The position numbers and the translations under genes are program-made. Below, in pieces: positions 34,936-43,932 of a DNA stretch of 64,000 bases (position 1 is the stretch's first letter; every line of letters begins with the position of its first letter). This stretch comes from Streptomyces sp. 135. Lineage in GTDB: Bacteria > Actinomycetota > Actinomycetes > Streptomycetales > Streptomycetaceae. The stretch spans positions 7,006,001 to 7,070,000 of the forward strand of contig NZ_CP075691.1 in the NCBI RefSeq assembly GCF_020026305.1, in the 5' to 3' direction. The notes under the pieces are model-generated. The model saw only the letters and a list, made by a program, of their open reading frames with translations, did no database searches and was not told where the DNA came from.

Positions 34936-35285
34936 GAATGAGTCACGACATGGGGCATGCAATGACCCACCTGCCTCGACCGCCCGCCCCGTAGGAACAG
35001 TCCGTTCGCGTCGAACAGCAAGTTCAGCAGCACGGCATCACAAGATCAGCGACAGAGCCCGTTCACGCGTATGCCGACAGCGTCGACATGGTTTCCCCCA
35101 CGCAGGCCGGTCTTTCCCCTCGGCCCCCGGCGAACTACCTCCTCCGTGTCCTTTGCCTTCAAACTCAGGCGTTTGAAAACGACCCAGCCACCTCAGCCGA
35201 AGCGGGCGCCGTTAACCCACACTCGTGGGCGTTCCTCGGCAGCTCAGCGGAGTGAGCCGAGCGTCAGGCCGCTCATGCTCTGCCT
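34936..35285. other. Intergenic region without a supportable gene
   Basis: Between the CMD gene/IS scar and the converging monooxygenase gene. Short frames only; nothing recognised and no strong hairpin found by eye. Confidence 0.4.
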
Positions 35286-36749
35286 TCATTTCGCCGAGCT
35301 CGATCGAGTCAGGCCCGCATATCGGTGTGCAACTGCGGCGGGAAGCAAGTACTCGGCCAACAGATTGCCGGCACGGCGGGATGGCAACCCCATGTCATGC
35401 AGGAGTTCATCCGCGCAGTGGATGTTGTAGGGGCCGAAGTCGTAGCCGCCGGAGCCCGGCAGTACCTGCTCCTGCCAGGCCAGGCGAGTGTCGATGGCTT
35501 TCAGCATCTCCTGCTCACCCGGGGTGTCGCGCAGGGTCGACCGGAAATGGCTGGTCAGCCAGTGCGCGGTGAGTTCCACGCCCATAATGTTGTTGAAGAC
35601 CTGCCGGAAACCGACGAGCCCCAGGCGGTCGGCGCCGGGTGGCACAATACCTCGGTAGAGGCGCAGCCGCCCGTCGTCATCGTGCAGGCGCACGCTCGAG
35701 TCCAGGAACGGGAAGACTTTGTGGTGCCCCGTGGCGAACACGATGACATCGGCCGTCACTTCCTCGCCGGTCGCCAGTCGCAGGCCCTTCTCGGTATACG
35801 CCTCGACGGCACTGACTTTGGGGGCGATCAGACCGCGGCGGACGGCCCGCACGTAGCCGCGCGGCATCACTCCCGCGTGGACCAGGTGGAAGGGGAGTGC
35901 GGGAGCGGGCCTCAGCTGCCTTGGCAGCCGGTACAGCCCGGTGGAAAGCAGTACGTCGCGGGTGATGAGCCACCACAGAGCCCGCTTGACCCGCTCGTCG
36001 ATGCGGTCGATGGGGCGGACGCAGGCCGGATCGTGGTAGCGGGGCAGGAGCGCCTCACCGAGCCGGGTGAACAGGATCCACTTGTAGTTGACCAGACCCA
36101 ACAAGAACCGCTCGGGAATCATCCAGTTCACCTTGCGCTGCACGATCGTGGCCGAGGCCGCCTCGTGTGCGGCGCGGGTGATCAAGTCCAATGCGGACTT
36201 GCCGCCGCCCACGACGACCACGCGCCGGTCCGTGAATGTCCCGGCTCTCACCTCGTTGGAGTGCAGCACGGTCCCGCGGAACGACTCACGCCCAGGCAGC
36301 TCGGGCAGTCGGGCATGGTGATGGGCTCCACTGGCGACAACGACATAGTCGAATGTCTCGCGATGAACGTCCGCCGCCTTGTCCCCGGTCGGCCTGGAGT
36401 CGACCGACCAGCCGGAGACGCCCGCCCGCCCGGGTCCCTCCACCGGCCGGATGGCGATCACCTCGGTACCGGGCCGAACGCGGTCCAGCACACCGAAGGT
36501 CTCCGCGTACTTCTCCAGGTAGCGTTGTGTGTCCACCGCGCTGGCGAAGCGCAAACGGTTGGGCAGGTCCGCGAACTCGAAGATGCGGAGCGCGGACTGG
36601 TTGGCCAGCCCGTCGTAACAGCCCTCTGATGACCAGATCCCACCCACCTGCTGGTACTTGTCGAAGACTGTGACGTCGAAGTCGTTCTCCAGCAGGACCT
36701 TGGCGGTAACGATTCCCCCGGGGCCGGCCCCGACCACACACGCTCTCAT
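35286..36749 (-). CDS. Flavin-containing (class B) monooxygenase
   Basis: 487 residues. FAD Rossmann motif GAGPGGI (8-14), NADPH motif VVGGGKSALDL, the FMO fingerprint FRGTVLHSNE (FxGxxxHxxx) between them, and the FATGH motif near the C-terminus. Enzymes of this class insert oxygen at N, S or carbonyl carbon; plant YUCCA-type members act on indole-3-pyruvate, which an aminotransferase could supply. It converges on the collinear run and ends the island's gene content before the right IS. Independent promoter within 36,750-36,906. Confidence 0.9.
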   Translation of the reverse strand: MRACVVGAGPGGIVTAKVLLENDFDVTVFDKYQQVGGIWSSEGCYDGLANQSALRIFEFADLPNRLRFASAVDTQRYLEKYAETFGVLDRVRPGTEVIAIRPVEGPGRAGVSGWSVDSRPTGDKAADVHRETFDYVVVASGAHHHARLPELPGRESFRGTVLHSNEVRAGTFTDRRVVVVGGGKSALDLITRAAHEAASATIVQRKVNWMIPERFLLGLVNYKWILFTRLGEALLPRYHDPACVRPIDRIDERVKRALWWLITRDVLLSTGLYRLPRQLRPAPALPFHLVHAGVMPRGYVRAVRRGLIAPKVSAVEAYTEKGLRLATGEEVTADVIVFATGHHKVFPFLDSSVRLHDDDGRLRLYRGIVPPGADRLGLVGFRQVFNNIMGVELTAHWLTSHFRSTLRDTPGEQEMLKAIDTRLAWQEQVLPGSGGYDFGPYNIHCADELLHDMGLPSRRAGNLLAEYLLPAAVAHRYAGLTRSSSAK

Positions 36750-36906
36750 CAGCTGTCACTCCCCAAGGGCGATCGCCGCGTCCCGCCCGGTCATCATCCC
36801 AGTTGCGGACCCTCCTGCCCAGGCGCCTTCCGGCCCCTGCCACACCGCACTGGATGGACACCCGCCCATCACCCGCGTCAACAACGCTGCGGGTCGATAC
36901 ACCCAG

Positions 36907-37796
36907 GCCGTGTCTTCAAATGATCACGGCTGGTGGATCATGGTGTCGTGATACGTCGCCATGAACTGTCCGATGCCGAGTGGGAGTTCGTCCGGCCGCT
37001 GCTGCCCGTGTCGTTGCGGGGGCGGAAGCGGCTGGACGACCGGAGGGTCCTGAACGGGATCGTGTGGAAGTTCCGGACCGGGACGGCCTGGCGGGATGTG
37101 CCCGAGCGTTACGGTCCGTGGGCCACGCCGCATACGCGTTTTCGCAGGTGGGCGGCGGACGGGACGTTCGAGAGGATGCTGCGGGCCGCGCAGGCGAAGG
37201 CGGACGCGGCGGGCGGCATCGAGTGGCTGGTGTCGGTCGATTCCACGGTCGTCCGGGCCCACCAGCATGCGGCCGGAGCTCGAAAAGGGGGCTCCGCGAC
37301 CCGGCCCTCGGCCGTTCCAGAGGCGGGCTGACCAGCAAGATTCACCTGGCCTGTGACGGCAGGGGCCGTCCGCTCGGCTTCGTCGTCACCGGTGGCAACA
37401 TCAACGACTGCACCCGGTTCACCGCCGTGATGGAAGCGGTCCGGGTGCCCCGGATCGGACCGGGGCGGCCCCGCACCCGGCCCGATCACGTCCTGGGCGA
37501 CAAGGGCTACAGCTCGAAGGCAATCCGCGCCTGGCTCCGCCGCCGCGGCATCCCGCACACGATTCCCGAGCGGGCCGACCAGGTCGGCAACCGGGCCCGG
37601 CGAGGCAGCCGCGGTGGCCGCCCGCCAGCCTTCGATCGCGGGGTCTACAGACACCGCAACGTGGTGGAACGGTGCTTCAACCGCCTCAAGCAGTGGCGCG
37701 GCATCGCTACCCGCTACGACAAGACCACCCAGTCCTACGAAGCAGCCGTCACCCTCGCCTCACTCCTGATGTGGGCGTGACATTTGACGACAGAAC
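36907..37796 (+). mobile_element. IS5-family element, right copy (apparently intact)
   Basis: 890 bp. Left end GCCGTGTCTTCAAATG and right end (reverse complement) GTTCTGTCGTCAAATG match at 12 of 16 positions. Flanks: CCAG on the left, CTAG on the right. Carries one transposase in two frames. Confidence 0.85.
36933..37780 (+). CDS. IS5-family transposase, orfA/orfB by -1 frameshift
   Basis: orfA (36,933-37,331; DUF4096-type, HELSDAEWEFVRPLLPVSLR) ends at a stop, while orfB continues in the -1 frame to 37,780. The junction has A-AAA-GGG within CGAAAAGGGGGC: slipping back one base changes KGGSAT into KRGLRD and restores the family sequence SSKRGLRDPALGRSRGGLTSK. DDE residues: Asp in LVSVDSTVV, Asp in VLGDKGYSSK, Glu in NVVERCFNRLKQW. 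Start is GTG 36,933 or GTG 36,948. Full enzyme should be functional. Confidence 0.85.
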
Positions 37797-38732
37797 CTAG
37801 CGGCTTCCGCACAGCTTCGCGGAGCCGACCGCGCCGCCCGTGTTCTCGTCGTCCGTGCCGAGAAGGGCGGTGCGGGAGTTCGGCACGCACTCCACGGCCT
37901 CGATCTTGCGTCCCTCGAACTTCCGAAGCAGGGCAGGGGACTTGCTGACGCTCAGGCGGACCTTGCCGGTGCGGGTGACGGAGACCGTGCCCGCGTCGCT
38001 GACCGCCGAGTCGAACGGCCCGTCGTCGCCCGGGTCCGACGCCGAGCCGATCAGGAGGCGGCCCGATGCCGTGATCGAGATGTCCGAGGCGTGCCGGACC
38101 GGTCCGGCCGGGTAGGGCGCGCGGTAGCGGGCGGCGGTGGTGACCGGGCCGAAGTCGGCGTTGCCGTGCTTGTCGAAGGTGAAGGGGGCGGCGCGCAGCG
38201 TCGAGGGGCGGTCCTTGCCCGCGCCCCGGTCGGCCCAGACGGCGGCCGTCTTGCCGTGCTTCGAGGTCAGCGCGAAGCTCTCGTAGTCGTCGCCGTCGGC
38301 GATCCCCGGGAGAGGAGAGGTGTCCAGGACCTCGACCCGGGTGCCGGTCACCTTGAGGTGGTACACGAGGCCGCGGCTGGCGAGGGCCACGTACTCGCCG
38401 GGGGTGCCCGGCACGGCCTCGATGGCCTCCAGGTCGATGGGCTCGCTGCCGCCCGCCCAGGTCAGCGGCTCGACGGCGGCGGAACGGCCCGGGCGGTAGG
38501 TGAGCGCGGCGACGCGGTTCTGGCCGGGCTTCTTGTTGTCGCGTACGACCAGCGCGTGCGTGGTGCCGTGCGTACGGGAGGTGAACGCCAGGCCGCTGAC
38601 GCCGGAGGTGATGTCGGCGCCCACCTGTCGCCAGCCGCCGTCGGCGGTGGGGGCCACGGCGGGGGCCGTGGCGGCGCCCGCCGTGACGAGTGCGGCGGTG
38701 GCGGCGGTCAGCACGGTCATGCGAAAGAACAT
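37797..38732 (-). CDS. Secreted beta-propeller-like hypothetical protein
   Basis: 311 residues from ATG 38732; a start at 38759 is possible. Signal peptide MFFRMTVLTAATAALVTAGAATAPA. The body has repeated strand-rich units (VGADITSGVSGLAFTSRTHG, IDLEAIEAVPGTPGEYVALAS, DGDDYESFALTSKHGKT, ASDISITASGRLLIGSASD) as in esterase-like or phytase-like propellers. Two cysteines (VECVPN, KLCGSR) near the end could pair. Its TAG stop is supplied by the CTAG at the island edge, so the transposon inserted right at the gene's end without obvious loss. Confidence 0.7.
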   Translation of the reverse strand: MFFRMTVLTAATAALVTAGAATAPAVAPTADGGWRQVGADITSGVSGLAFTSRTHGTTHALVVRDNKKPGQNRVAALTYRPGRSAAVEPLTWAGGSEPIDLEAIEAVPGTPGEYVALASRGLVYHLKVTGTRVEVLDTSPLPGIADGDDYESFALTSKHGKTAAVWADRGAGKDRPSTLRAAPFTFDKHGNADFGPVTTAARYRAPYPAGPVRHASDISITASGRLLIGSASDPGDDGPFDSAVSDAGTVSVTRTGKVRLSVSKSPALLRKFEGRKIEAVECVPNSRTALLGTDDENTGGAVGSAKLCGSR

Positions 38733-38897
38733 GGATCTCTCATCTCGGTGCGCGTCCACGCGTGTGGACGCGCGTAGACGGGGAGTTGGCCGGGACCGTA
38801 CCCATCCCCGCCCACCGGAGGCAAGAGGCGCGTGGGAGCACGCGGTCGCGCGGGACCGGAGGGGCCCCGCGCGACGGCATCGGACCGAAGGGACCCG

Positions 38898-39749
38898 TCA
38901 GCCGATGCGGTACGGGTCGCCGTACACCTTCCACTCCAGCGGCGTGTCCAGGTTGAGGTTCCGCTTCTTCAGGAACACGCGCTGCGCCGTGTCGACGCGG
39001 CTCGTGTCCTCGTGGGCCGCCTCCTGCTTCATCGCCCAGACGCGCGCGTCCAGGAAGGCGTTCAGGTACGTCACCTCGTCACCGCCCTGCGCGGGCGTCT
39101 TCGCCGAACGCAGCGCGCGCTTGCGGATGTTGCGGAAGCTGGTGGAGTCGCTGCCGTCACCGTGCATGACGATCGCGTCGTAGTAGCAGAACTGGCCGAG
39201 GACGCCGATGCCGTCCGCCTTGCCCTGCTTGACCGCCGGGTTGAAGTAGACGCGGTCGCGCTCGTCGTTCTGCGCCTTCTGGAACGCCGGGTCCTCGGCG
39301 GCCTTCTCCCAGTCCCTCGTGAAGGTCGGGTCGAGCCCCTCGTGCGAGTCCGTGCCGTCGACCTCGCGCAGCGCGGGCAGGTACTTGGCGAGGACGTTGC
39401 CCGGCTTGCGCTGGGTGTAGAGCTCGACGAGGTCCAGCATGTCGCCGGTGCCGGAACAGAAGCCGATGATGCCCGCGGTGTAGCCGCGGCCGTCGTCGAT
39501 GTCCTCGATGTAGCGGTAGTAGTTCTTCCAGTTGAGGCTGGAGTTCTCGGCGCTGCACACGAGCTTCATGGCGATCTCCTTCTTCGCCGGATCGTCGAGC
39601 CCGCCGGCCCGCAGCGGGGCCGCGGTGGCGGAGGTCATCTGCGAGGCGATGACCGGGCCGGCGACGACCGAGGCGCCGATGAAGGCGAGCAGGGTGCGGC
39701 GGGAGGTGAGGGGTCGCGGGCGGGTGTGCGAGGAGTGGGGGGTCTGCAC
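38898..39749 (-). CDS. csn: Secreted GH46 chitosanase
   Basis: 283 residues from GTG 39749 (CTGGAGG upstream). Twin-arginine-type signal (TSRRTLLAFIGASVVAGPVIA), then the mature enzyme starting near LDDPAKKEIAMKLV. The catalytic Glu is in SAENSSLNWKNYYRYIEDI and the Asp in IDDGRGYTAGIIGF, equivalent to E22 and D40 of the Streptomyces sp. N174 enzyme; AQNDERDRVYFNPAV and TPAQGGDEVTYLNAFLDAR are strongly conserved. Endo-hydrolyses chitosan outside the cell. A palindrome typical of csn promoters lies 42 bp upstream. Confidence 0.95.
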   Translation of the reverse strand: MQTPHSSHTRPRPLTSRRTLLAFIGASVVAGPVIASQMTSATAAPLRAGGLDDPAKKEIAMKLVCSAENSSLNWKNYYRYIEDIDDGRGYTAGIIGFCSGTGDMLDLVELYTQRKPGNVLAKYLPALREVDGTDSHEGLDPTFTRDWEKAAEDPAFQKAQNDERDRVYFNPAVKQGKADGIGVLGQFCYYDAIVMHGDGSDSTSFRNIRKRALRSAKTPAQGGDEVTYLNAFLDARVWAMKQEAAHEDTSRVDTAQRVFLKKRNLNLDTPLEWKVYGDPYRIG

Positions 39750-39790
39750 GAGGGCCTCCAGGAGGGGGAGTTGGTCGTTCCGCGTACTGT

Positions 39791-39805
39791 TAGGAAGGTT
39801 TCCTA
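39791..39805. promoter_or_regulatory. CsnR-type operator of the chitosanase gene
   Basis: TAGGAAGGTTTCCTA: 6-bp perfect arms, within TTAGGAAGGTTTCCTAC. The ROK-family repressor CsnR is known to bind an AGGAAA/TTTCCT palindrome at Streptomyces chitosanase promoters. Position 42-56 bp upstream of the GTG fits a promoter block. Confidence 0.7.
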
Positions 39806-39974
39806 CCAGAGTTTTGATGTGGCGTATACCCGTCAAGACGCGATGAGTGCGGTGCCGGTGAATGGCCGGAGATCGCCCTGGCCGCGGAACCTCCTGGTCC
39901 GTACGCTCCCCCTCGCTCACGCATCACGGCACTTCTCCTCTTCTCCGGCACCCCCCTCCCTCGCCCTCCTCGCA

Positions 39975-40637
39975 ATGGAACGGAGAACCATGGCTGGTGC
40001 ACTGCTGCTGTCCGGCGCCGTCGCGGCGCTGTTCGGCTCGACGCTTCCGGCGCACGGCCCGGCGGGGATCCTGGAGCCGCCCCCGGACAAGATCGTGATC
40101 GAGGTCGCCACGGTGAACGGCTCGGGCTGCCCCCTCGGGACCGCCGCCGTGGCCGTCTCCGGGGACAACACCGCCTTCACGGTCACCTACAGCGACTACC
40201 TCGCCCAAGCGGGCGGCGGCGCGGACCCCACCGCGTTCCGCAAGAACTGCCAGCTCAATCTCGTCGTGCACGTCCCGCAGGGCTTCACCTACGCCATCGC
40301 GAGCGTGGACTACCGCGGCTACGCCTCGCTCCAGCCGGGTGCCAAGGGCATCGAGAAGGCCTCGTACTACTTCCAGGGCTCCCCGAGCACGGCCGCGAAG
40401 ACCCATGAGTTCAAGGGCGCCTACAACGACAACTGGCAGGCCACGGACTCCACGGACTGGGCGCAGCTCGTCTGGGCGCCCTGCGGCGAGCGGCGCAACT
40501 TCAACATCAACACCGAGCTGCGCGTCGACGCGGGCACCTCGGACCCCGCGAAGGCCAGCTTCATGACGATGGACTCCACGGACGGCGACATCAGCACCGT
40601 CTACCACATGGCGTGGAAGGAGTGCCCGCGGCGCTGA
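39975..40637 (+). CDS. Secreted DUF4360 protein
   Basis: 220 residues from ATG 39975 (basic n-region MERRTM); ATG 39990 has a better ribosome site (GGAG) but would remove the charged n-region. Signal peptide GALLLSGAVAALFGSTLPA. The mature part has the DUF4360 pattern: KIVIEVATVNGSGCPLGTAAVAVS, FTVTYSDYLAQAG, RKNCQLNLVVHVPQGFTYAI, ASVDYRGYASLQPGA, WAPCGERRNFNINTELRV. Four cysteines probably make two disulfides. Family is extracellular, function unknown. Divergent from the chitosanase gene, sharing its intergenic region. Confidence 0.8.
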   Translation: MERRTMAGALLLSGAVAALFGSTLPAHGPAGILEPPPDKIVIEVATVNGSGCPLGTAAVAVSGDNTAFTVTYSDYLAQAGGGADPTAFRKNCQLNLVVHVPQGFTYAIASVDYRGYASLQPGAKGIEKASYYFQGSPSTAAKTHEFKGAYNDNWQATDSTDWAQLVWAPCGERRNFNINTELRVDAGTSDPAKASFMTMDSTDGDISTVYHMAWKECPRR

Positions 40638-40675
40638 GCCGCGCCCCTGGCGGTGAGGCTCTAGTCTCCTCACTC

Positions 40676-41362
40676 GTGACTGAACTTTCCTCGAAGCTCT
40701 CCCAGAACCCCTCCTCGGGACTCTCCTCGCACCACCGCGCGACAGCTGATGCCTACGACGCCATCGCCGTGGTCTATGCCGACCTCGCCCGCAACGCGCT
40801 CGACGGCTTTCCGCTGGACCGCGCGGTGCTCGCCGCGTTCGCCGACACGGTGCGGGCCGCCGGTCCCGGCCCCGTCGCCGAGCTGGGCTGCGGCCCCGGG
40901 AGCACGACCGCGCACCTGCGGGGTCTGGGGCTCGACGTGTTCGGCGTCGACCTGTCGCCCGTGATGATCGACCTCGCCCGTGAGGCCTATCCGGACCTGC
41001 GGTTCGAGCTCGGTTCCATGGACGGCCTCGACCTGGCCGACGGTGCGCTGCGCGGCATCGTGTCGTGGTACTCGCTCATTCATACGCCGCCGGAGGACGT
41101 GCCCGCGTACCTCGCCGAGTTCCGCCGGGTCCTCGTACCCGGCGGAACGCTCCTCCTCGGCTTCTTCGAGTCGGAGGGCGAGCCGGTCACGCCGTTCGAC
41201 CACAAGGTGACGACGGCCTACCGATGGCCGATCGACGACCTCGCGGGGCTGGCCGGTACGGCGGGCTTCACCGAGGTCGGCCGGATGCTGCGCGAGCCGC
41301 AGGAGGGGGAGCGGTTCCGCCGGGGCCACCTGCTGATGACCCGGACGCAGGCCGGCTCCTAG
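40676..41362 (+). CDS. Class I SAM-dependent methyltransferase
   Basis: 228 residues from GTG 40676. Methyltransf_11/25-type: motif I VAELGCGPGSTTAHL, acidic VFGVDLSPVMIDLA, motif GSMDGLDLADGALRGIVSWYSLIHTPPE, post-motif VLVPGGTLLLGFFE. Substrate unknown. No Shine-Dalgarno; a TAGTCT -10-like hexamer ends ten bases before the GTG, so the mRNA is probably leaderless. It stands between two secreted-enzyme genes and converges on the GH89 gene. Confidence 0.85.
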   Translation: MTELSSKLSQNPSSGLSSHHRATADAYDAIAVVYADLARNALDGFPLDRAVLAAFADTVRAAGPGPVAELGCGPGSTTAHLRGLGLDVFGVDLSPVMIDLAREAYPDLRFELGSMDGLDLADGALRGIVSWYSLIHTPPEDVPAYLAEFRRVLVPGGTLLLGFFESEGEPVTPFDHKVTTAYRWPIDDLAGLAGTAGFTEVGRMLREPQEGERFRRGHLLMTRTQAGS

Positions 41363-41405
41363 TCCGGCCCTCGTAGCCCGGTCCTCCTGGCTCGGTCCTC
41401 ACGGC

Positions 41406-43667
41406 CTAGTCCCCGCGCGTGGCGGCCAGCCGGGCGTGCACCCGCTCCGCGATGTCGTACGTGTCACCGGTCGGCCGCGTCGCCAGACGCCCCGGATCAC
41501 GGATCCACTGGTCCTCGACGGCGAACCAGTCGATCTTCCGGGGCGTACGGCCCGTCGCGAGCGCGTCCCGCAGCTCCTCGAAGTACCGCTCCCAGCGCAG
41601 CCGGTAGAGGCCGCCGACGAGCCCGGCCCACTCGCGGTTGGCGTAGTCGCGCAGCCCTGCGTCCGCGCCGGACCGCGGCCCCCACACCGTCAGCAACGAC
41701 AGCTGGTCGTACGCGAGGCGGTCCCGTTCGCGTTCGTCGGCCCCCCACGCCCGCGCGTCGGCGACCCAGCGGCCGAGGAGGTGGCGGGAGTCCGTCGCCA
41801 CGAGCCGGTCGAGCAGGTCCATCAGCTCAAGCCAGACCCGGGTGAGCCGGTCGAAGCGGGCCGCGTCCCCCGCGTCGTACGCCTCCTTGACGCGCGGCAG
41901 CAGGACACGGCTGCGGTTGGAGAGGGCCTGCCGGGCGACGTCGAGCAGGTCGCGGCGGTACGCGGAGGAGTGCCGCAGGCCGCGGCGGACCGCGAGGAGT
42001 TCGCCGAGCGCGGGTTCGAAGTCGGCGGGCTCGTAGCGCATCTTCCGCGGTGACCAGGATGCCGCCGACTTCGCCGCCAGGTCGGGGCGCGCGCCGAAGA
42101 GGCCGTCGGCGCCCTCGGCCCACCGGTCGGCGCGCGTCGTGCCGTAGGCGGTGCGGCGCAGTGTGTCCCACGCGGCGGCGGCGTGCGGGTCGGCGGCGCC
42201 GTACCGTGACGTCGACCAGTCGGCGAACCAGGCTTCGAGGTCCAGGTCGCCGGTTCTCCAGGCCAGTTCGGAGAAGAGCTCGAAGGCGGCGGGGTTGTTG
42301 TCGGCCGCCTCCGGCATGAGGGAGATGCCGCTGAGCGTGCTGCCCTCCTTGGTGCGCCACTTCTCGTACAGGGCGGCCCAGTCGGGGGTGTTGGCCCCGA
42401 GCGTGGTGTGGCCGCCGAAGTTCCAGATGGAGCCGAAGGTGTACGGCGTGGCGCCCCAGTCGGCTTCCCGGTCGGTGATGTTCGGGAAGCGGTCGGAGAT
42501 GCCGTCGACGACGAGCATGCGCTTCTTGTCGACGGCGTCGGTGAGCGCCTTCGGCGGGTTGCGCTGCCAGCCGAGGATCACCCAGACGGCGCCGGGGTGC
42601 GCGGTCCGCAGGGCCTTCTCGACACCCTTGGCCGCGTCGGCCACGGGCACGTCACCCGGCTTTCCGCCCTCGTGGAGCAGGTCCATCTTGTACATCGTGG
42701 ACGGTCCGGACAGCTCGTCCTGGACGCGGTAGAACGCGGCGGCCACCCGGGCGAAGTGGCCGGTGCGCGGATCCAGCCAGTCGGGGCGCGCGAAGCCCAC
42801 CCAGTCGCCCTGCGGGACGGTCCGCGCGCCCGGGTTCCTGGCCGCGAAGCCGGGCGGCACGGTCCCGAAGTAGCCCGGCAGGACCGGTGTCATGCCCAGT
42901 TCGCGCAGCCGGTCGCAGATGCGGCGTCCGAGGCGGGCGCGGGCGTCGATGAGCTGCCGGGAGACGGGGTGCGGGAACGACGACATGTTCTGCAGGAGCC
43001 ACCACGGCTGGTGGGCGGGGCCCGGCACCCAGCTCCTCAGCTCCTCGTCTCCGTAGCCGAATTCCTGGAACACCCGGTGGTACACGGCGTCCGCGCCGAT
43101 GTAGACGAGGACTTCGTTGTAGCCGTGCAGGGCCAGCACGTCGAGCTCGTGCTCCCAGTAGTCCCAGTCGTGGTACGCGCCCGTGTAGCCGTCGTTGGTG
43201 TCGTTGAGGACGAAGCGGTGCGGGGCGTTGGCGCGGGCGGTGAGGGGCTCGGCGGGGGCGGGGAGGCGGTCGGGCAGGTCGGTCTGGCTGCCGGCCCAGG
43301 TGATGTTGGCGTGCGCGGTGTGCTTCAAGTAGTGCCTGAGGCCGGTGAGTTGGACCGCCGGAGTGGTCCCGGTGACGGTGATGTGACCGTGCCGCCCGTC
43401 GACCCGGAAGAAGTCTTCGGCGCCCCGCTCCGGCCGGGCCGTCCGGAAGGTGAGCTGGTCCCAGTGGCGGGGCAGGAGCCGCCGCGCCGCCTCGGAAGCG
43501 GCGGCGCGGCGCGAGCCGGCGCGCCGTCCGCGGTGGCGCGGTCCGTAAGGGCGTACCGTGGTGCCGTCCGTGGGGGTGCCGTCCGCCGGGGTGCCGGAGC
43601 AGGCGACGGCGGCGACGCCCGCGGTGCCGGCGAGGCCGGTGAGGAACGTACGGCGGGGGAGAAGCAT
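41406..43667 (-). CDS. GH89 alpha-N-acetylglucosaminidase lipoprotein
   Basis: 753 residues. Twin-arginine signal MLLPRRTFLTGLAGTAG with lipobox VAC before SGTPADG, so a Tat-exported lipoprotein. Domains follow NAGLU: an N-terminal beta domain (ITVTGTTPAVQLTGLRHYLK), the TIM barrel (LNDTNDGYTGAYHDWDYWEHELDVLALHGYNEV, MSSFPHPVS, YKMDLLHEGG, VWVILGWQRNP, YTFGSIWNFGGHTTLG) and a helical C-terminal domain. Removes terminal alpha-linked GlcNAc from glycans. The Glu in LLHEGG is probably the acid/base. Start ATG 43667 follows GGAG. Confidence 0.93.
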   Translation of the reverse strand: MLLPRRTFLTGLAGTAGVAAVACSGTPADGTPTDGTTVRPYGPRHRGRRAGSRRAAASEAARRLLPRHWDQLTFRTARPERGAEDFFRVDGRHGHITVTGTTPAVQLTGLRHYLKHTAHANITWAGSQTDLPDRLPAPAEPLTARANAPHRFVLNDTNDGYTGAYHDWDYWEHELDVLALHGYNEVLVYIGADAVYHRVFQEFGYGDEELRSWVPGPAHQPWWLLQNMSSFPHPVSRQLIDARARLGRRICDRLRELGMTPVLPGYFGTVPPGFAARNPGARTVPQGDWVGFARPDWLDPRTGHFARVAAAFYRVQDELSGPSTMYKMDLLHEGGKPGDVPVADAAKGVEKALRTAHPGAVWVILGWQRNPPKALTDAVDKKRMLVVDGISDRFPNITDREADWGATPYTFGSIWNFGGHTTLGANTPDWAALYEKWRTKEGSTLSGISLMPEAADNNPAAFELFSELAWRTGDLDLEAWFADWSTSRYGAADPHAAAAWDTLRRTAYGTTRADRWAEGADGLFGARPDLAAKSAASWSPRKMRYEPADFEPALGELLAVRRGLRHSSAYRRDLLDVARQALSNRSRVLLPRVKEAYDAGDAARFDRLTRVWLELMDLLDRLVATDSRHLLGRWVADARAWGADERERDRLAYDQLSLLTVWGPRSGADAGLRDYANREWAGLVGGLYRLRWERYFEELRDALATGRTPRKIDWFAVEDQWIRDPGRLATRPTGDTYDIAERVHARLAATRGD

Positions 43668-43932
43668 GGGGGCTCCGTCGGTCGAAGGGGGCGCGGGCGG
43701 GCGAGGGCGTACCGCAGTGACTCTTCCCCCGCGCGCCCCCGACTCTCACCCCCGCGCCGCCGCCACTCAGCCGAGCAGATCGTGCCGACGCGGCAGCTGC
43801 ACGCGCGCTGACGGGACAGTCGCACGGCCGGGGGTGTTGATCGACGCCGACAGGGCAGGCGAACGATCACGACAACTGATCGATACCAACCGATACCGAC
43901 CGGTCCTGAACGAGAAAGTGACTGACTGCACC

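Larger units (their letters stand above)
18649..37800. mobile_element. Putative 19.1-kb composite transposon island
   Basis: Two copies of the same IS5-family element in inverted orientation bound this segment, each with its right end (GTTCTGTCGTCAAATG) pointing outward and flanked by CTAG (18649-18652 and 37797-37800). CTAG fits the YTAR target duplication of IS5-type elements. The interior differs from the core: lower third-position GC, many IS scars, nine TTA codons, and mostly non-core genes. The right edge coincides with the TAG stop of a backbone gene, leaving that gene intact. Inner flank of the right IS is CCAG, so only the outer pair matches. Confidence 0.7.
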
